Source of the DNA: RGIG2707 sp045600065 | GTDB lineage: Bacteria > Bacillota > Clostridia > Peptostreptococcales > Anaerovoracaceae | DNA: 12,683 nt | Assembly (NCBI GenBank): GCA_045600065.1 | Contig: JAZRXE010000085.1 | Span: forward strand, 1 to 12,683 | Direction of reading: 5' to 3' | Part shown: one piece after another, positions 1-5,771 of the stretch | Numbering within the stretch: the first letter of the stretch is position 1 | How the letters are laid out: every line of letters starts with the position of its first letter | Position numbers and translations under genes: made by a program | Notes under the pieces: generated by a model | What the model was told of the DNA's origin: nothing | The model's input: the letters and a program-made list of their open reading frames with translations, nothing else | Database searches by the model: none

Positions 1-243
1 CGATGGCTCTACGATTACCTTCGCATGCTGGACCGCTCAGAGCATATTTTCCTTGAGCCCAGCGCCTGCGCGGCCTTCCACGGCCCCGCCGTGATCCTGA
101 ACGACCCTCGTAGCCTGGAATACATCAAAGCCATGGGCCTGGAGGATAAAATGGCTGATTCAGTGCATATAGCCTGGGCCACCGGAGGCAGCCTGGTGCC
201 GGAGTCCATTCGCCGGGAGTACCTGCATACATTTCTGCAATAG
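1..243 (+). CDS. dsdA: D-serine dehydratase (D-serine ammonia-lyase), C-terminal fragment
   Basis: This is the 3' end of a gene that starts outside the window. The frame is open from base 1 and gives 80 residues before TAG. DsdA is a PLP-dependent fold-type II enzyme of the cytoplasm that converts D-serine to pyruvate and ammonia. The visible part matches my memory of the DsdA C-terminus: a segment beginning LYDYL, then FLEPSACAAFHGP (E. coli DsdA has RLEPSALAGMAGP at this place), and near the end HIAWATGGSLVP, equivalent to the conserved HLVWATGGGMVP. Spacing between these blocks also fits. The PLP lysine and N-terminal domain lie upstream and cannot be checked. The gene is followed by 187 bp containing a hairpin and then a fresh promoter, so it is probably not co-transcribed with the next gene as a simple operon. 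Confidence 0.88.
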   Translation, partial: RWLYDYLRMLDRSEHIFLEPSACAAFHGPAVILNDPRSLEYIKAMGLEDKMADSVHIAWATGGSLVPESIRREYLHTFLQ

Positions 244-262
244 CCAATGCTCATAGGATACC

Positions 263-308
263 CGCAGGCCGTTCTGCATTATCCGGCATCGCCGGATTGA
301 CCGCCTGC
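263..308 (+). other. Nested inverted repeat downstream of dsdA
   Basis: A perfect 7-bp stem ATCCGGC (281-287) and GCCGGAT (291-297) with a 3-nt loop sits inside a weaker outer stem, GCAGGC (264-269) with GCCTGC (303-308). There is no T-run after it, so it is not a classical intrinsic terminator. It could still help end dsdA transcription or stabilise its 3' end. Part of it resembles a hairpin near 10685-10715. Confidence 0.4.
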
Positions 309-360
309 AGGCTCTTATAGGCAAAAACGTTTCTTCCGTTGATTTATACAGGTTCTTGCA

Positions 361-390
361 TTGACGCTGCTAAAGCGGCTATCCTATAAT
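361..390 (+). promoter_or_regulatory. Sigma-70-type promoter for the lyase/peptidase operon
   Basis: TTGACG (361-366) matches the -35 consensus at five of six positions and TATAAT (385-390) is a perfect -10. They are 18 bp apart. A start near 397 would leave a short leader of about 33 nt, and an RBS (GGAGG, 417-421) lies nine bases before the ATG at 431. This is the clearest promoter in the window. No operator-like repeat is obvious around it. Confidence 0.8.
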
Positions 391-430
391 CATTTCTGTA
401 AACAGCACCATTTTACGGAGGTAAATACAT

Positions 431-1630
431 ATGAAGTACGATTTTTCCACTAAAATCGACCGCAGAGGTTATGCCATCAACATCGACAGCATTGGTGAAG
501 GCAAGGCTTATCCTGCCGCACTGGAAGGCTTCGAGCCCATCCCCATGTGGATTGCAGACATGAATTTCCGCGTGTATCCGGGCATCATCGAAGAGATGAG
601 AATGCGTCTGGAGCATCCCACCTTCGGATATTTCGGAGATCCCGATTTCTATTATGACAGTGTCATCTGGTGGCAGAAGCAGCGCCACGGCGTGGATCTG
701 AAGAGAGAAGACATCCACTACGAGAACGGCGTTCACGGCGGCAATCTCACCGCGCTGCAGGTGTTCTGCGAGCAGGGCGACAAGGTCCTGCTGCTGACTC
801 CCATCTATGCCAGCTTCATCCGCAACCTGAAGGCGAACGGTTATCAGGCTGTCCACTGCGAGATGAAAAAAGACGAGCAGGGGATCTGGCGCGTGGATTA
901 CGAAGCCATGGAAAAGACCATCAAAGAGAACGAGATCCACTGCACCGTGCTGTCCTCCCCCCAGAACCCCCTGGGCAGAGTCTGGGAACGCTGGGAACTG
1001 GAGAAGATGTACGATCTGTTCAAGAAGTACGATGTCATGGTCATCTCCGACGAGATATGGTCCGATCTGATCCTGCCCGGCTGCAAGCACGTACCCAGCC
1101 AGAGCATCAGCGAAGACGCCCGGATGCGCACCGTGGCTCTGTATGCTCCTTCCAAGACCTTCAACCTGGCAGGACTTGTGGGAAGCTATTCTATAGTGTA
1201 TAATCCTGAGATACGCAGAAAGATGAACAAGCTCAACTCCCTGCATACCTACAACAAGATGAACGTCATGTCCATCGCTGCTCTGAAGGGTGCCTACACC
1301 CCCGGCGGCGAGGAATGGCTGGGAGAGCTTCTGCAGACCATTCGGGAGAACGTGGAATTCGGCGTGGACTACATCCGCAAGAACTTCAAGGGTGTAGACG
1401 TGGCTATGCCCCAGGGCACCTATATGCTGTTCATCGACTGCAAGGAGTGGCTGGATGCCCATGGCAAGGATATGGACTGGCTGCTGAACGAAGGCTGGAT
1501 CCACGGCGTCTACTGGCAGGATGGCAGAGCCTTCGCCGGTCAGACCTGCATCCGCATCAACCTGGCATCTCCCATGTGCATGATCAAGGAAGCCTTCGAG
1601 AGGCTTGATAAATACGTGTTCAACGCATAG
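431..1630 (+). CDS. MalY/PatB-family PLP-dependent C-S beta-lyase or aminotransferase
   Basis: A 399-residue cytoplasmic fold-type I PLP enzyme, of normal length for the MalY/PatB branch. Family landmarks appear in order: N-terminal YDFSTKIDRRG; MWIADMNF at 39-46; FGYF at 65-68; TPIYASF at 123-129; SPQNPLGRVW at 176-185 with the PLP-contacting Asn179; SDEIW around Asp207; APSKTFNLAG around 239-248 with the presumed PLP lysine Lys242; and Arg375 in CIRINLASP for the substrate carboxylate. MalY/PatB enzymes cleave cystathionine, cysteine or cysteine S-conjugates to pyruvate, ammonia and a thiol, and some relatives are true aminotransferases. The region normally reading like SPGVV is here YENGVHGGN (97-105), which may alter specificity. 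The ATG has a GGAGG site nine bases upstream and a strong promoter. The gene is followed after 12 bp by an M20 peptidase, so the two are probably one operon. The family is clear; the substrate is not. Confidence 0.87.
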   Translation: MKYDFSTKIDRRGYAINIDSIGEGKAYPAALEGFEPIPMWIADMNFRVYPGIIEEMRMRLEHPTFGYFGDPDFYYDSVIWWQKQRHGVDLKREDIHYENGVHGGNLTALQVFCEQGDKVLLLTPIYASFIRNLKANGYQAVHCEMKKDEQGIWRVDYEAMEKTIKENEIHCTVLSSPQNPLGRVWERWELEKMYDLFKKYDVMVISDEIWSDLILPGCKHVPSQSISEDARMRTVALYAPSKTFNLAGLVGSYSIVYNPEIRRKMNKLNSLHTYNKMNVMSIAALKGAYTPGGEEWLGELLQTIRENVEFGVDYIRKNFKGVDVAMPQGTYMLFIDCKEWLDAHGKDMDWLLNEGWIHGVYWQDGRAFAGQTCIRINLASPMCMIKEAFERLDKYVFNA

Positions 1631-1642
1631 ACAGGAGAAAAA

Positions 1643-2806
1643 ATGGAAGAAAAACTGAAGCTCGTATCCGAGTACATTGATGCTCACAGAGATGAGATCA
1701 TCGCAGACTGGAAGACCGTCGTCAACATCGAATCCCACACCCCCGATCTGGATGGTGTCCGTGCCGTAGCCGAGAAGTTCAAGGAACTGTTTGAAGGCGC
1801 CGGACTGGATTGTCAGATTGTGGAGACCGGCATGTGCCCCTCTTTGGTGGGCATCATCGGTGCGGACAGACCCGGAAAGCCTATCATTTTCAGCGGTCAT
1901 TACGACACCGTGTTCAAGAAGGGTACCTTCGGCGATAATCCCTTCCGAATCGAGGATGGCAAGGCCTACGGCCCCGGCTGCCTGGATATGAAGGGCGGCA
2001 TCATCATTGCTCTGTATGTCATCAAGGCTCTGAACAGCATCGGTTATAAAGATACTCCCATAAAGATCATCTTCTCCGGAGACGAGGAAAACGCTCACGA
2101 CAAGTCCACCGGCGGAGATGTGATCCTGGAAGCAGGTAAGGGCGGACTTTTTGCCTTCAACATGGAGACCGGCAATCCCCGCAATGCCCTGGTAGTGGCC
2201 CGCAAGGGCTGCCTGAGAGGCTACATCACCATCACCGGTGTGGAGGCTCACGCCGGCAACGACTTCTTTGCCGGCAGAAATGCCATTCTGGAAGCGGCCT
2301 ATAAGGCTGTGGAGATCGCTAAGCTCACCGATCTGAAGACCGAAAGCACCATGAACCTGGGTACCATCCAGGGCGGCACCATGCCCAACTGTGTGGCAGG
2401 AAGCTGCTCCATGGTCCTGGATATGCGCTTTTGGACCGCCGCCGAAAAGGACAGAATGGTCAACGGCGTCAATCAGATCGTGGCAAAGAGCTTTGTGGAA
2501 GGCACCACTGCCACCGTCGAATACAAGAGCTACATGCCCGCCTTCGAGAACACCGAGGGCGTCCGCCGCTTCTACGCCCACGTGGGCAAGGTGGCCGAAA
2601 AGTACGGCTTCGACCCCATCGACGAAATGCGGCCCGGCGGCGCATCCGATGCTTCTTACCTGACCATGGCCGGCACCCCCGTGCTGTGCAGCTTCGGCGT
2701 GCAGGGTGAATGGAACCACACCACCAGGGAATATGCCATCGTAGAGAGCATGTTCACCAGAGCAAAGTTCATCTCCGCCGTGATCCTGGAGAACAAAGCC
2801 TTCTAA
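1643..2806 (+). CDS. M20-family metallopeptidase (CPG2/ArgE/DapE-like)
   Basis: A 387-residue predicted cytoplasmic di-zinc hydrolase. M20 motifs are complete: SGHYDT with His86 and Asp88; GPGCLDMKGG with bridging Asp115; GDEEN with catalytic Glu148 and zinc-ligand Glu149; METG with Glu175; the dimerisation-domain motif GVEAHAG near His203; GGTMPN at 244-249; and a C-terminal NHTTREY with His359 as the last zinc ligand. These fit the carboxypeptidase G2-like M20A group, which removes amino acids from dipeptides or N-acyl and folate-like conjugates. GGASDAS (332-338) is the expected glycine-rich loop. The start is set by AGGAG (1633-1637) five bases before ATG. With only 12 bp after the lyase gene and no promoter between, co-transcription is very likely. 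A plausible joint role is hydrolysis of a peptide or N-acyl conjugate, then beta-elimination of the freed amino acid. That pairing is inference. Confidence 0.88.
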   Translation: MEEKLKLVSEYIDAHRDEIIADWKTVVNIESHTPDLDGVRAVAEKFKELFEGAGLDCQIVETGMCPSLVGIIGADRPGKPIIFSGHYDTVFKKGTFGDNPFRIEDGKAYGPGCLDMKGGIIIALYVIKALNSIGYKDTPIKIIFSGDEENAHDKSTGGDVILEAGKGGLFAFNMETGNPRNALVVARKGCLRGYITITGVEAHAGNDFFAGRNAILEAAYKAVEIAKLTDLKTESTMNLGTIQGGTMPNCVAGSCSMVLDMRFWTAAEKDRMVNGVNQIVAKSFVEGTTATVEYKSYMPAFENTEGVRRFYAHVGKVAEKYGFDPIDEMRPGGASDASYLTMAGTPVLCSFGVQGEWNHTTREYAIVESMFTRAKFISAVILENKAF

Positions 2807-2810
2807 GGTT

Positions 2811-2869
2811 CACAAGGGAACACAAGGGGACGGTTCTTCAGGAACACAAGGGGACGGTTCTTCTGTGTC
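2811..2869 (+). repeat. Two tandem copies of an ACACAAGGGGACGGTTCT dispersed repeat
   Basis: A short head CACAAGGGA (2811-2819) is followed by two full cores, ACACAAGGGGACGGTTCT at 2820-2837 and again at 2844-2861, so the period is 24 bp. The second copy ends CTGTGT, which pairs with the opening ACACA around a GGGACGGTT loop. The block begins four bases after the M20 stop codon. The same core recurs at 3199-3240 (inverted) and 12151-12212. I recall similar short hairpin-forming REP-type repeats as common in Bacillota genomes. No REP-associated transposase is encoded in this window. Confidence 0.85.
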
Positions 2870-2894
2870 ACAGTTCACATAAGAGCATAGATAT

Positions 2895-2910
2895 CAGGTG
2901 GACTGTTCTC
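2895..2910 (+). repeat. Decayed copy of the dispersed repeat
   Basis: CAGGTGGACTGTTCTC differs from the core CAGGGGACGGTTCTC by one inserted T and one G-to-T change. It lies 26 bp after the intact tandem pair, which favours common origin over chance. Confidence 0.45.
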
Positions 2911-2974
2911 AGTAGACAGGGAGACAGAGCATCGTCCCTGCAGCTGCTATTCTGAGAGTTCGTCTGCGATAAGC

Positions 2975-3014
2975 AAAAATGGAGTTGTAAAGAGAATATC
3001 TTTTACAACTCCAT
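2975..3014 (-). terminator. Intrinsic terminator downstream of pnuC
   Basis: A perfect 13-bp stem, ATGGAGTTGTAAA (2979-2991) with TTTACAACTCCAT (3002-3014), has a 10-nt loop. Read on the minus strand it is followed directly by TTTTTGC, giving a good U-tract. On the plus strand only ATTATT follows. It therefore best serves the minus-strand pnuC transcript, 172 bp after its stop, although it may be weakly bidirectional for the M20 operon. Confidence 0.8.
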
Positions 3015-3098
3015 ATTATTAATGCTTCACATCTCGGATTTGTTGTTCCGGGCGAACATCAGAGGCGCTTTAGCGGTCACCGGGTTGCCTTTTTCTCG

Positions 3099-3133
3099 AT
3101 TTGTGAACACTATTTGATTTCATTTGTGAGCAC
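3099..3133. repeat. Pair of 12-bp direct repeats, possible insertion-sequence end
   Basis: ATTTGTGAACAC (3099-3110) and ATTTGTGAGCAC (3122-3133) differ at one base and are offset by 23 bp. Read on the minus strand they are GTGTTCACAAAT-like. Closely spaced repeats of this kind are known at the ends of IS21-family elements. No transposase gene is present, so at most this is a scar. A regulator binding site is less likely because both flanking genes point toward this region. Confidence 0.35.
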
Positions 3134-3186
3134 ATTCCGAAGGTCAGTACGCCTCAAAACAGCGAGACTGAGAAATAATCTTCCCA

Positions 3187-4020
3187 TTACTTAGAATGCA
3201 CAGAAGAACCGTCCCCTTGTGTTCCCTGTGCTCCCTTGTGCTCTTTGGCGTAGCGGCTCCATTTAATGTAGCCGTAGGTGGTGTTGGTCAGGTAGGCGGC
3301 AGTGAGCACCAGCAGGGCGTACTGGCCGGCCAGTATCAGAGCCGCGGCGTCCAGGATGACCTCAAGATACCAGGCTATCCACTGCTCGCGGTAGCGCAGC
3401 AGTATAAAGGTTCCGTTGGCAATGTCCAGAGCCGAGATCATGGCATCCAGATAGCAGACTATAATCTCCACATCCCTGCGCCCTTCGAAGAGGGTGGTCA
3501 CGGTTATATTCTCGGTTACATAGCACATTATGGTCCCGATCACCACGGTCCAGACCACGATGCCTGCTACGACTGCAACATGCTGCCAGCCCGTAAGGCT
3601 GCGAACCTGGGTAAGTTCTTTTTTCTGCTCATCAGGATGCTTGCGCCAGGATAAAAAGCTGATTATATCTATGGGCAGCCAGAAGAACAGTGTGGTAAGC
3701 ATGGTGGCAAAGCGGTAAGAAAGCAGCACGAAGATGCAGATCTCCGTCAGCTCTATGAATACGGATACTATAAAGTTCCATTTGCTCTGCTTGGAGATCA
3801 GAAGCTCGCATGTGACGTTCAGGAAGGTGTCTGCCAGATACAGAGCCATGATCAGCTCTCCGTGGACCCCGTTGACATCTTCTTCGGGGAACAGCACAGC
3901 GAAAATGCCTGCCAGTATCAGCACGCAGATGTACCAGCAGCGCTCATAGGGGGTGAAATAATCCCAGAGTCTTTTCAGTCTGCCAGTGCTTTGTAAACTG
4001 TTATTTTCTGAATCTTTCAT
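3187..4020 (-). CDS. pnuC: PnuC-family vitamin-precursor (nicotinamide riboside-type) transporter
   Basis: A 277-residue integral membrane protein with about seven hydrophobic segments, roughly at 28-45, 56-75, 82-103, 105-123, 146-168, 186-208 and 213-245. The C-terminal half carries the PnuC signature: an ALDIANGTFILLRY segment (197-210), then REQWIAWYLEVILD (211-224), and finally NTTYGYIKW (246-254), matching the usual N..YGY..W. PnuC proteins carry out facilitated uptake of nicotinamide riboside, with relatives for riboflavin and thiamine; the substrate cannot be told from sequence. The N-terminal half is less typical. The last 17 residues (from Glu260, including GAQGTQGDGSSVHSK) are encoded entirely by a copy of the dispersed repeat, so the native C-terminus has been replaced or extended. 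The ATG lies in a 13-bp tandem duplication with only a weak purine-rich RBS. The gene is 76 bp downstream of the OPA transporter on the same strand and could share its transcript. Confidence 0.78.
   Translation of the reverse strand: MKDSENNSLQSTGRLKRLWDYFTPYERCWYICVLILAGIFAVLFPEEDVNGVHGELIMALYLADTFLNVTCELLISKQSKWNFIVSVFIELTEICIFVLLSYRFATMLTTLFFWLPIDIISFLSWRKHPDEQKKELTQVRSLTGWQHVAVVAGIVVWTVVIGTIMCYVTENITVTTLFEGRRDVEIIVCYLDAMISALDIANGTFILLRYREQWIAWYLEVILDAAALILAGQYALLVLTAAYLTNTTYGYIKWSRYAKEHKGAQGTQGDGSSVHSK
3199..3240 (-). repeat. Dispersed repeat copy inside the 3' end of pnuC
   Basis: On the minus strand this reads as two short heads (CACAAGGGA, GCACAGGGA) followed by a full core ACACAAGGGGACGGTTCT and the closing CTGTG. 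The whole copy lies in the pnuC reading frame and supplies its last codons. Confidence 0.85.
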
Positions 4021-4043
4021 TTTTCTTTACCATTTTTCTTTAC
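4018..4043. repeat. 13-bp tandem duplication spanning the pnuC start codon
   Basis: CATTTTTCTTTAC occurs twice back to back (4018-4030 and 4031-4043). On the minus strand each unit ends in ATG, so there are two ATGs 13 nt apart in different frames. The downstream one opens pnuC. The upstream one opens a 10-codon ORF that overlaps the pnuC start and ends at TAA within the pnuC coding region. Confidence 0.75.
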
Positions 4044-4096
4044 ATGATAATGCCTGAATTGGATCAGACAGCTTCGCCCGATCCGGCGGATATGGG

Positions 4097-5590
4097 TCAT
4101 TTGTTTTTGTTAAGCACGCCCAGCAGGGATATGAGCCCGCAGAACAGGGGCATGGACACGAATACCATGTTCCAGCCCAGGCTCTCTGCCAAAGCCCCGT
4201 AGACAGCCGACTGAATGGCTGCACCCATGTAGGCGCTGAAATTGACGATCCCTGTGCTTGTTCCGCTGTACTGCCTGTCGCCTATGTCAGTTGCGTAGGT
4301 GCCGGCCGTGCCGTTGACAGCATAGATGCAAAAGCCCGCTGCAAAAAGCATCAGCTCTATTATCAGCAGCCCGGAATCGGTGCAGGGGTCTGCCTTTGTG
4401 AATACGGCAATGGACGCGGCTCCGCCTATGGCAGAGATCACCACGGCAGGCAGCCTGTCATCCGGGCAATACTTGTCCGTGAGCCAGGGCACGATCAGTG
4501 TGCCGATGCCCATGCCTGCAGGCAGGGCCAAAGACTGCAGCAGTCCGGCGGTAATATCTATGCCGAATTCCTCCACAAAATACAGCGGGACCCAGGTTGT
4601 GAGGCCGTATCTTGCCAGCCCGGACAAAAATGCTATGAAACACCAGGCCAGATATTTGCGGTTGGAAAGCAGGTAGATGTACGGATATATCGCGTTTCTT
4701 GTCTTGGAAAGCTGTCCGGATTCTTCCGTCTGTGTTCCGGAAAGCTGTCCGATTTTTTCGGTAGCCGCCTTGGAAAGCTGCCAGGTTGCCGTTCTATGGA
4801 GGCCATCGTTTTCGTATGCCGAGGCTCCGTCATCTGTGCTCGGGGAAGCCACGGACATTGTATTGGACGCCTTTTCATGGCAAGCCGTTTTTGCGTCATC
4901 CGCAGACTTAACATCGGCTGTGCCTGCGGATTCCTCCTCTTCCTTGTAATCCCCAAGCCCTGCGGCGGAAGGATAGGGTTTTGCGATGACCATGTACAGC
5001 AACAGCATCACCATGGGCAGCAGCGGAGGCAGCAAAAAGGCAGACCTCCAGCCCTTGTCCGGCAGGATATTGAATGCCAGGGCAACGCTCACGGTGGCGC
5101 AGGCCTGTCCGAAGCCCGAGAAGGCGTGGGCAAAACCCGTGGCAAAGCCTCTGCGGCTTTTGGGCCACCATTTTGTGAGCATGGACATCCCCGGCGTCCA
5201 GGCCATGGACTGGAAAAAGCCGTTCAGCGCCCAGATGATCATCATTGCCTTAAAGGATGATACCGTTCCCATGACCAGGTTTGCCCCGCAGGAAAACAGC
5301 ACAGCCAGTATCACGAACCTGTGAGTTCCCAGCAGCTCGCAGAGCCTGCCGTTGACCAGCTGACCAAGTCCGTAGGTCCAAAAGAGCACGGAGGTCAGCA
5401 CCCCTATGTCTGCCTTGGTAAAGCCCAGCTGCTCTATCATCAGCGCCGAAGCGTTGGACAGGTTCAGCCTGCAGCAGTAAATGCTCATGTACAGGAGCGA
5501 GAACATTATCAGGTATCGCCAGGCAAAAGAGCTGAAGGTCTCGTATTCAGCCTCCGTGTAGCCGAGCAGGTTTTTGTCGTCAGGGTTCAT
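4097..5590 (-). CDS. MFS transporter, organophosphate:phosphate antiporter (OPA)-like
   Basis: A 497-residue membrane protein from the ATG at 5590; a TTG nine codons upstream (5617) is an alternative start but lies inside an inverted repeat and lacks an RBS. Twelve membrane segments in two halves are apparent. The first half has the OPA/GlpT-like pattern: YCCRLNLSNA near residues 38-47 with the conserved Arg and Asn, then GFTKADIGVLTS, YGLGQLVNG, and LNGFFQSMAWTPG followed by a WWPKSRRG loop. OPA carriers exchange glycerol-3-phosphate, hexose-6-phosphate or related organophosphates for phosphate; relatives include uncharacterised sugar and acid transporters, so the substrate is open. The loop between helices 6 and 7 is about 90 residues long, Ser/Thr/Glu-rich, and contains an 11-residue tandem repeat. 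No strong SD precedes either start, only a weak AAGAAAG before the ATG. pnuC follows 76 bp downstream. Confidence 0.82.
   Translation of the reverse strand: MNPDDKNLLGYTEAEYETFSSFAWRYLIMFSLLYMSIYCCRLNLSNASALMIEQLGFTKADIGVLTSVLFWTYGLGQLVNGRLCELLGTHRFVILAVLFSCGANLVMGTVSSFKAMMIIWALNGFFQSMAWTPGMSMLTKWWPKSRRGFATGFAHAFSGFGQACATVSVALAFNILPDKGWRSAFLLPPLLPMVMLLLYMVIAKPYPSAAGLGDYKEEEESAGTADVKSADDAKTACHEKASNTMSVASPSTDDGASAYENDGLHRTATWQLSKAATEKIGQLSGTQTEESGQLSKTRNAIYPYIYLLSNRKYLAWCFIAFLSGLARYGLTTWVPLYFVEEFGIDITAGLLQSLALPAGMGIGTLIVPWLTDKYCPDDRLPAVVISAIGGAASIAVFTKADPCTDSGLLIIELMLFAAGFCIYAVNGTAGTYATDIGDRQYSGTSTGIVNFSAYMGAAIQSAVYGALAESLGWNMVFVSMPLFCGLISLLGVLNKNK
4703..4780 (-). repeat. 33-bp in-frame tandem repeat in the OPA transporter loop
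   Basis: On the minus strand CAGCTTTCC recurs three times at exact 33-bp steps (starting at 4780, 4747 and 4714). The encoded units are QLSKAATEKIG, QLSGTQTEESG and a partial QLSKTRN. They lie at about residues 271-299 in the central cytoplasmic loop. The invariant codons at the repeat start suggest recent duplication followed by divergence in the rest of the unit. Confidence 0.75.
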
Positions 5591-5609
5591 AGTATCGATG
5601 CTTTCTTCG

Positions 5610-5628
5610 AAGTGCAATTACTGCACTT
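5610..5628. promoter_or_regulatory. Candidate operator: perfect inverted repeat in the divergent intergenic region
   Basis: AAGTGCA (5610-5616) and TGCACTT (5622-5628) form a perfect 7-bp inverted repeat around five bases. It sits between a minus-strand TATACT (5642-5647), a possible -10 for the OPA gene, and that gene's ATG at 5590, a usual place for repressor binding. On the plus strand it is followed by T's (5629-5632), so it could instead act as a weak terminator of antisense transcription. No good -35 is visible. Confidence 0.4.
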
Positions 5629-5682
5629 TTTTACCACATGCAGTATAATAACACAAAGGCACCATTAGTGACATATTATTTG

Positions 5683-5690
5683 AAAGGAGG
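5683..5690 (+). promoter_or_regulatory. Strong Shine-Dalgarno sequence without a start codon
   Basis: AAAGGAGG (5683-5690) is a near-perfect anti-SD complement, but no ATG, GTG or TTG occurs in any plus-strand frame until ATG at 5741. The M32 frame is open back to the TAA at 5649-5651, so this site could serve an N-terminally extended M32 protein using a non-standard start, or mark a lost start codon. Confidence 0.5.
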
Positions 5691-5771
5691 ACGGAGTTTT
5701 CTTCACGCAGCAGGGATTACAATAAAGGCTATCAGCCCGTATGCCCGGTCTGCGGGTCTTCTCCGCACAGC

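Larger units (their letters stand above)
2807..3186. other. Convergent intergenic region with repeats and possible IS scar
   Basis: About 380 bp lie between the convergent M20 and pnuC genes. In order the region holds two tandem repeat copies (2811-2869), a decayed copy (2895-2910), a small inverted repeat CAGGGA/TCCCTG (2917-2922 and 2935-2940), a strong minus-strand terminator (2975-3014), and a pair of 12-bp direct repeats (3099-3133). On the minus strand the stretch just before the terminator reads as a short ORF tail, NPVTAKAPLMFARNNKSEM then stop, with no start or RBS I can support. I see no complete gene here. Confidence 0.6.

Noticed and set aside
413..2719. A 768-codon minus-strand open frame running opposite both the lyase and the M20 genes
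   Set aside because: It is in phase with G+C-ending codons of two well-supported plus-strand genes, is His/Gly/Val-rich with no recognisable motif and has no RBS. It is a codon-bias shadow despite its length.
2811..2910. CRISPR array
   Set aside because: The 24-bp period leaves almost no spacer, copies are few and diverged, repeats occur in both orientations at distant places, and there are no cas genes.
3099..3133. CRP/FNR-like binding sites (TGTGA half-sites)
   Set aside because: The two TGTGA motifs are direct rather than inverted and lie between convergent genes, where no promoter is expected.
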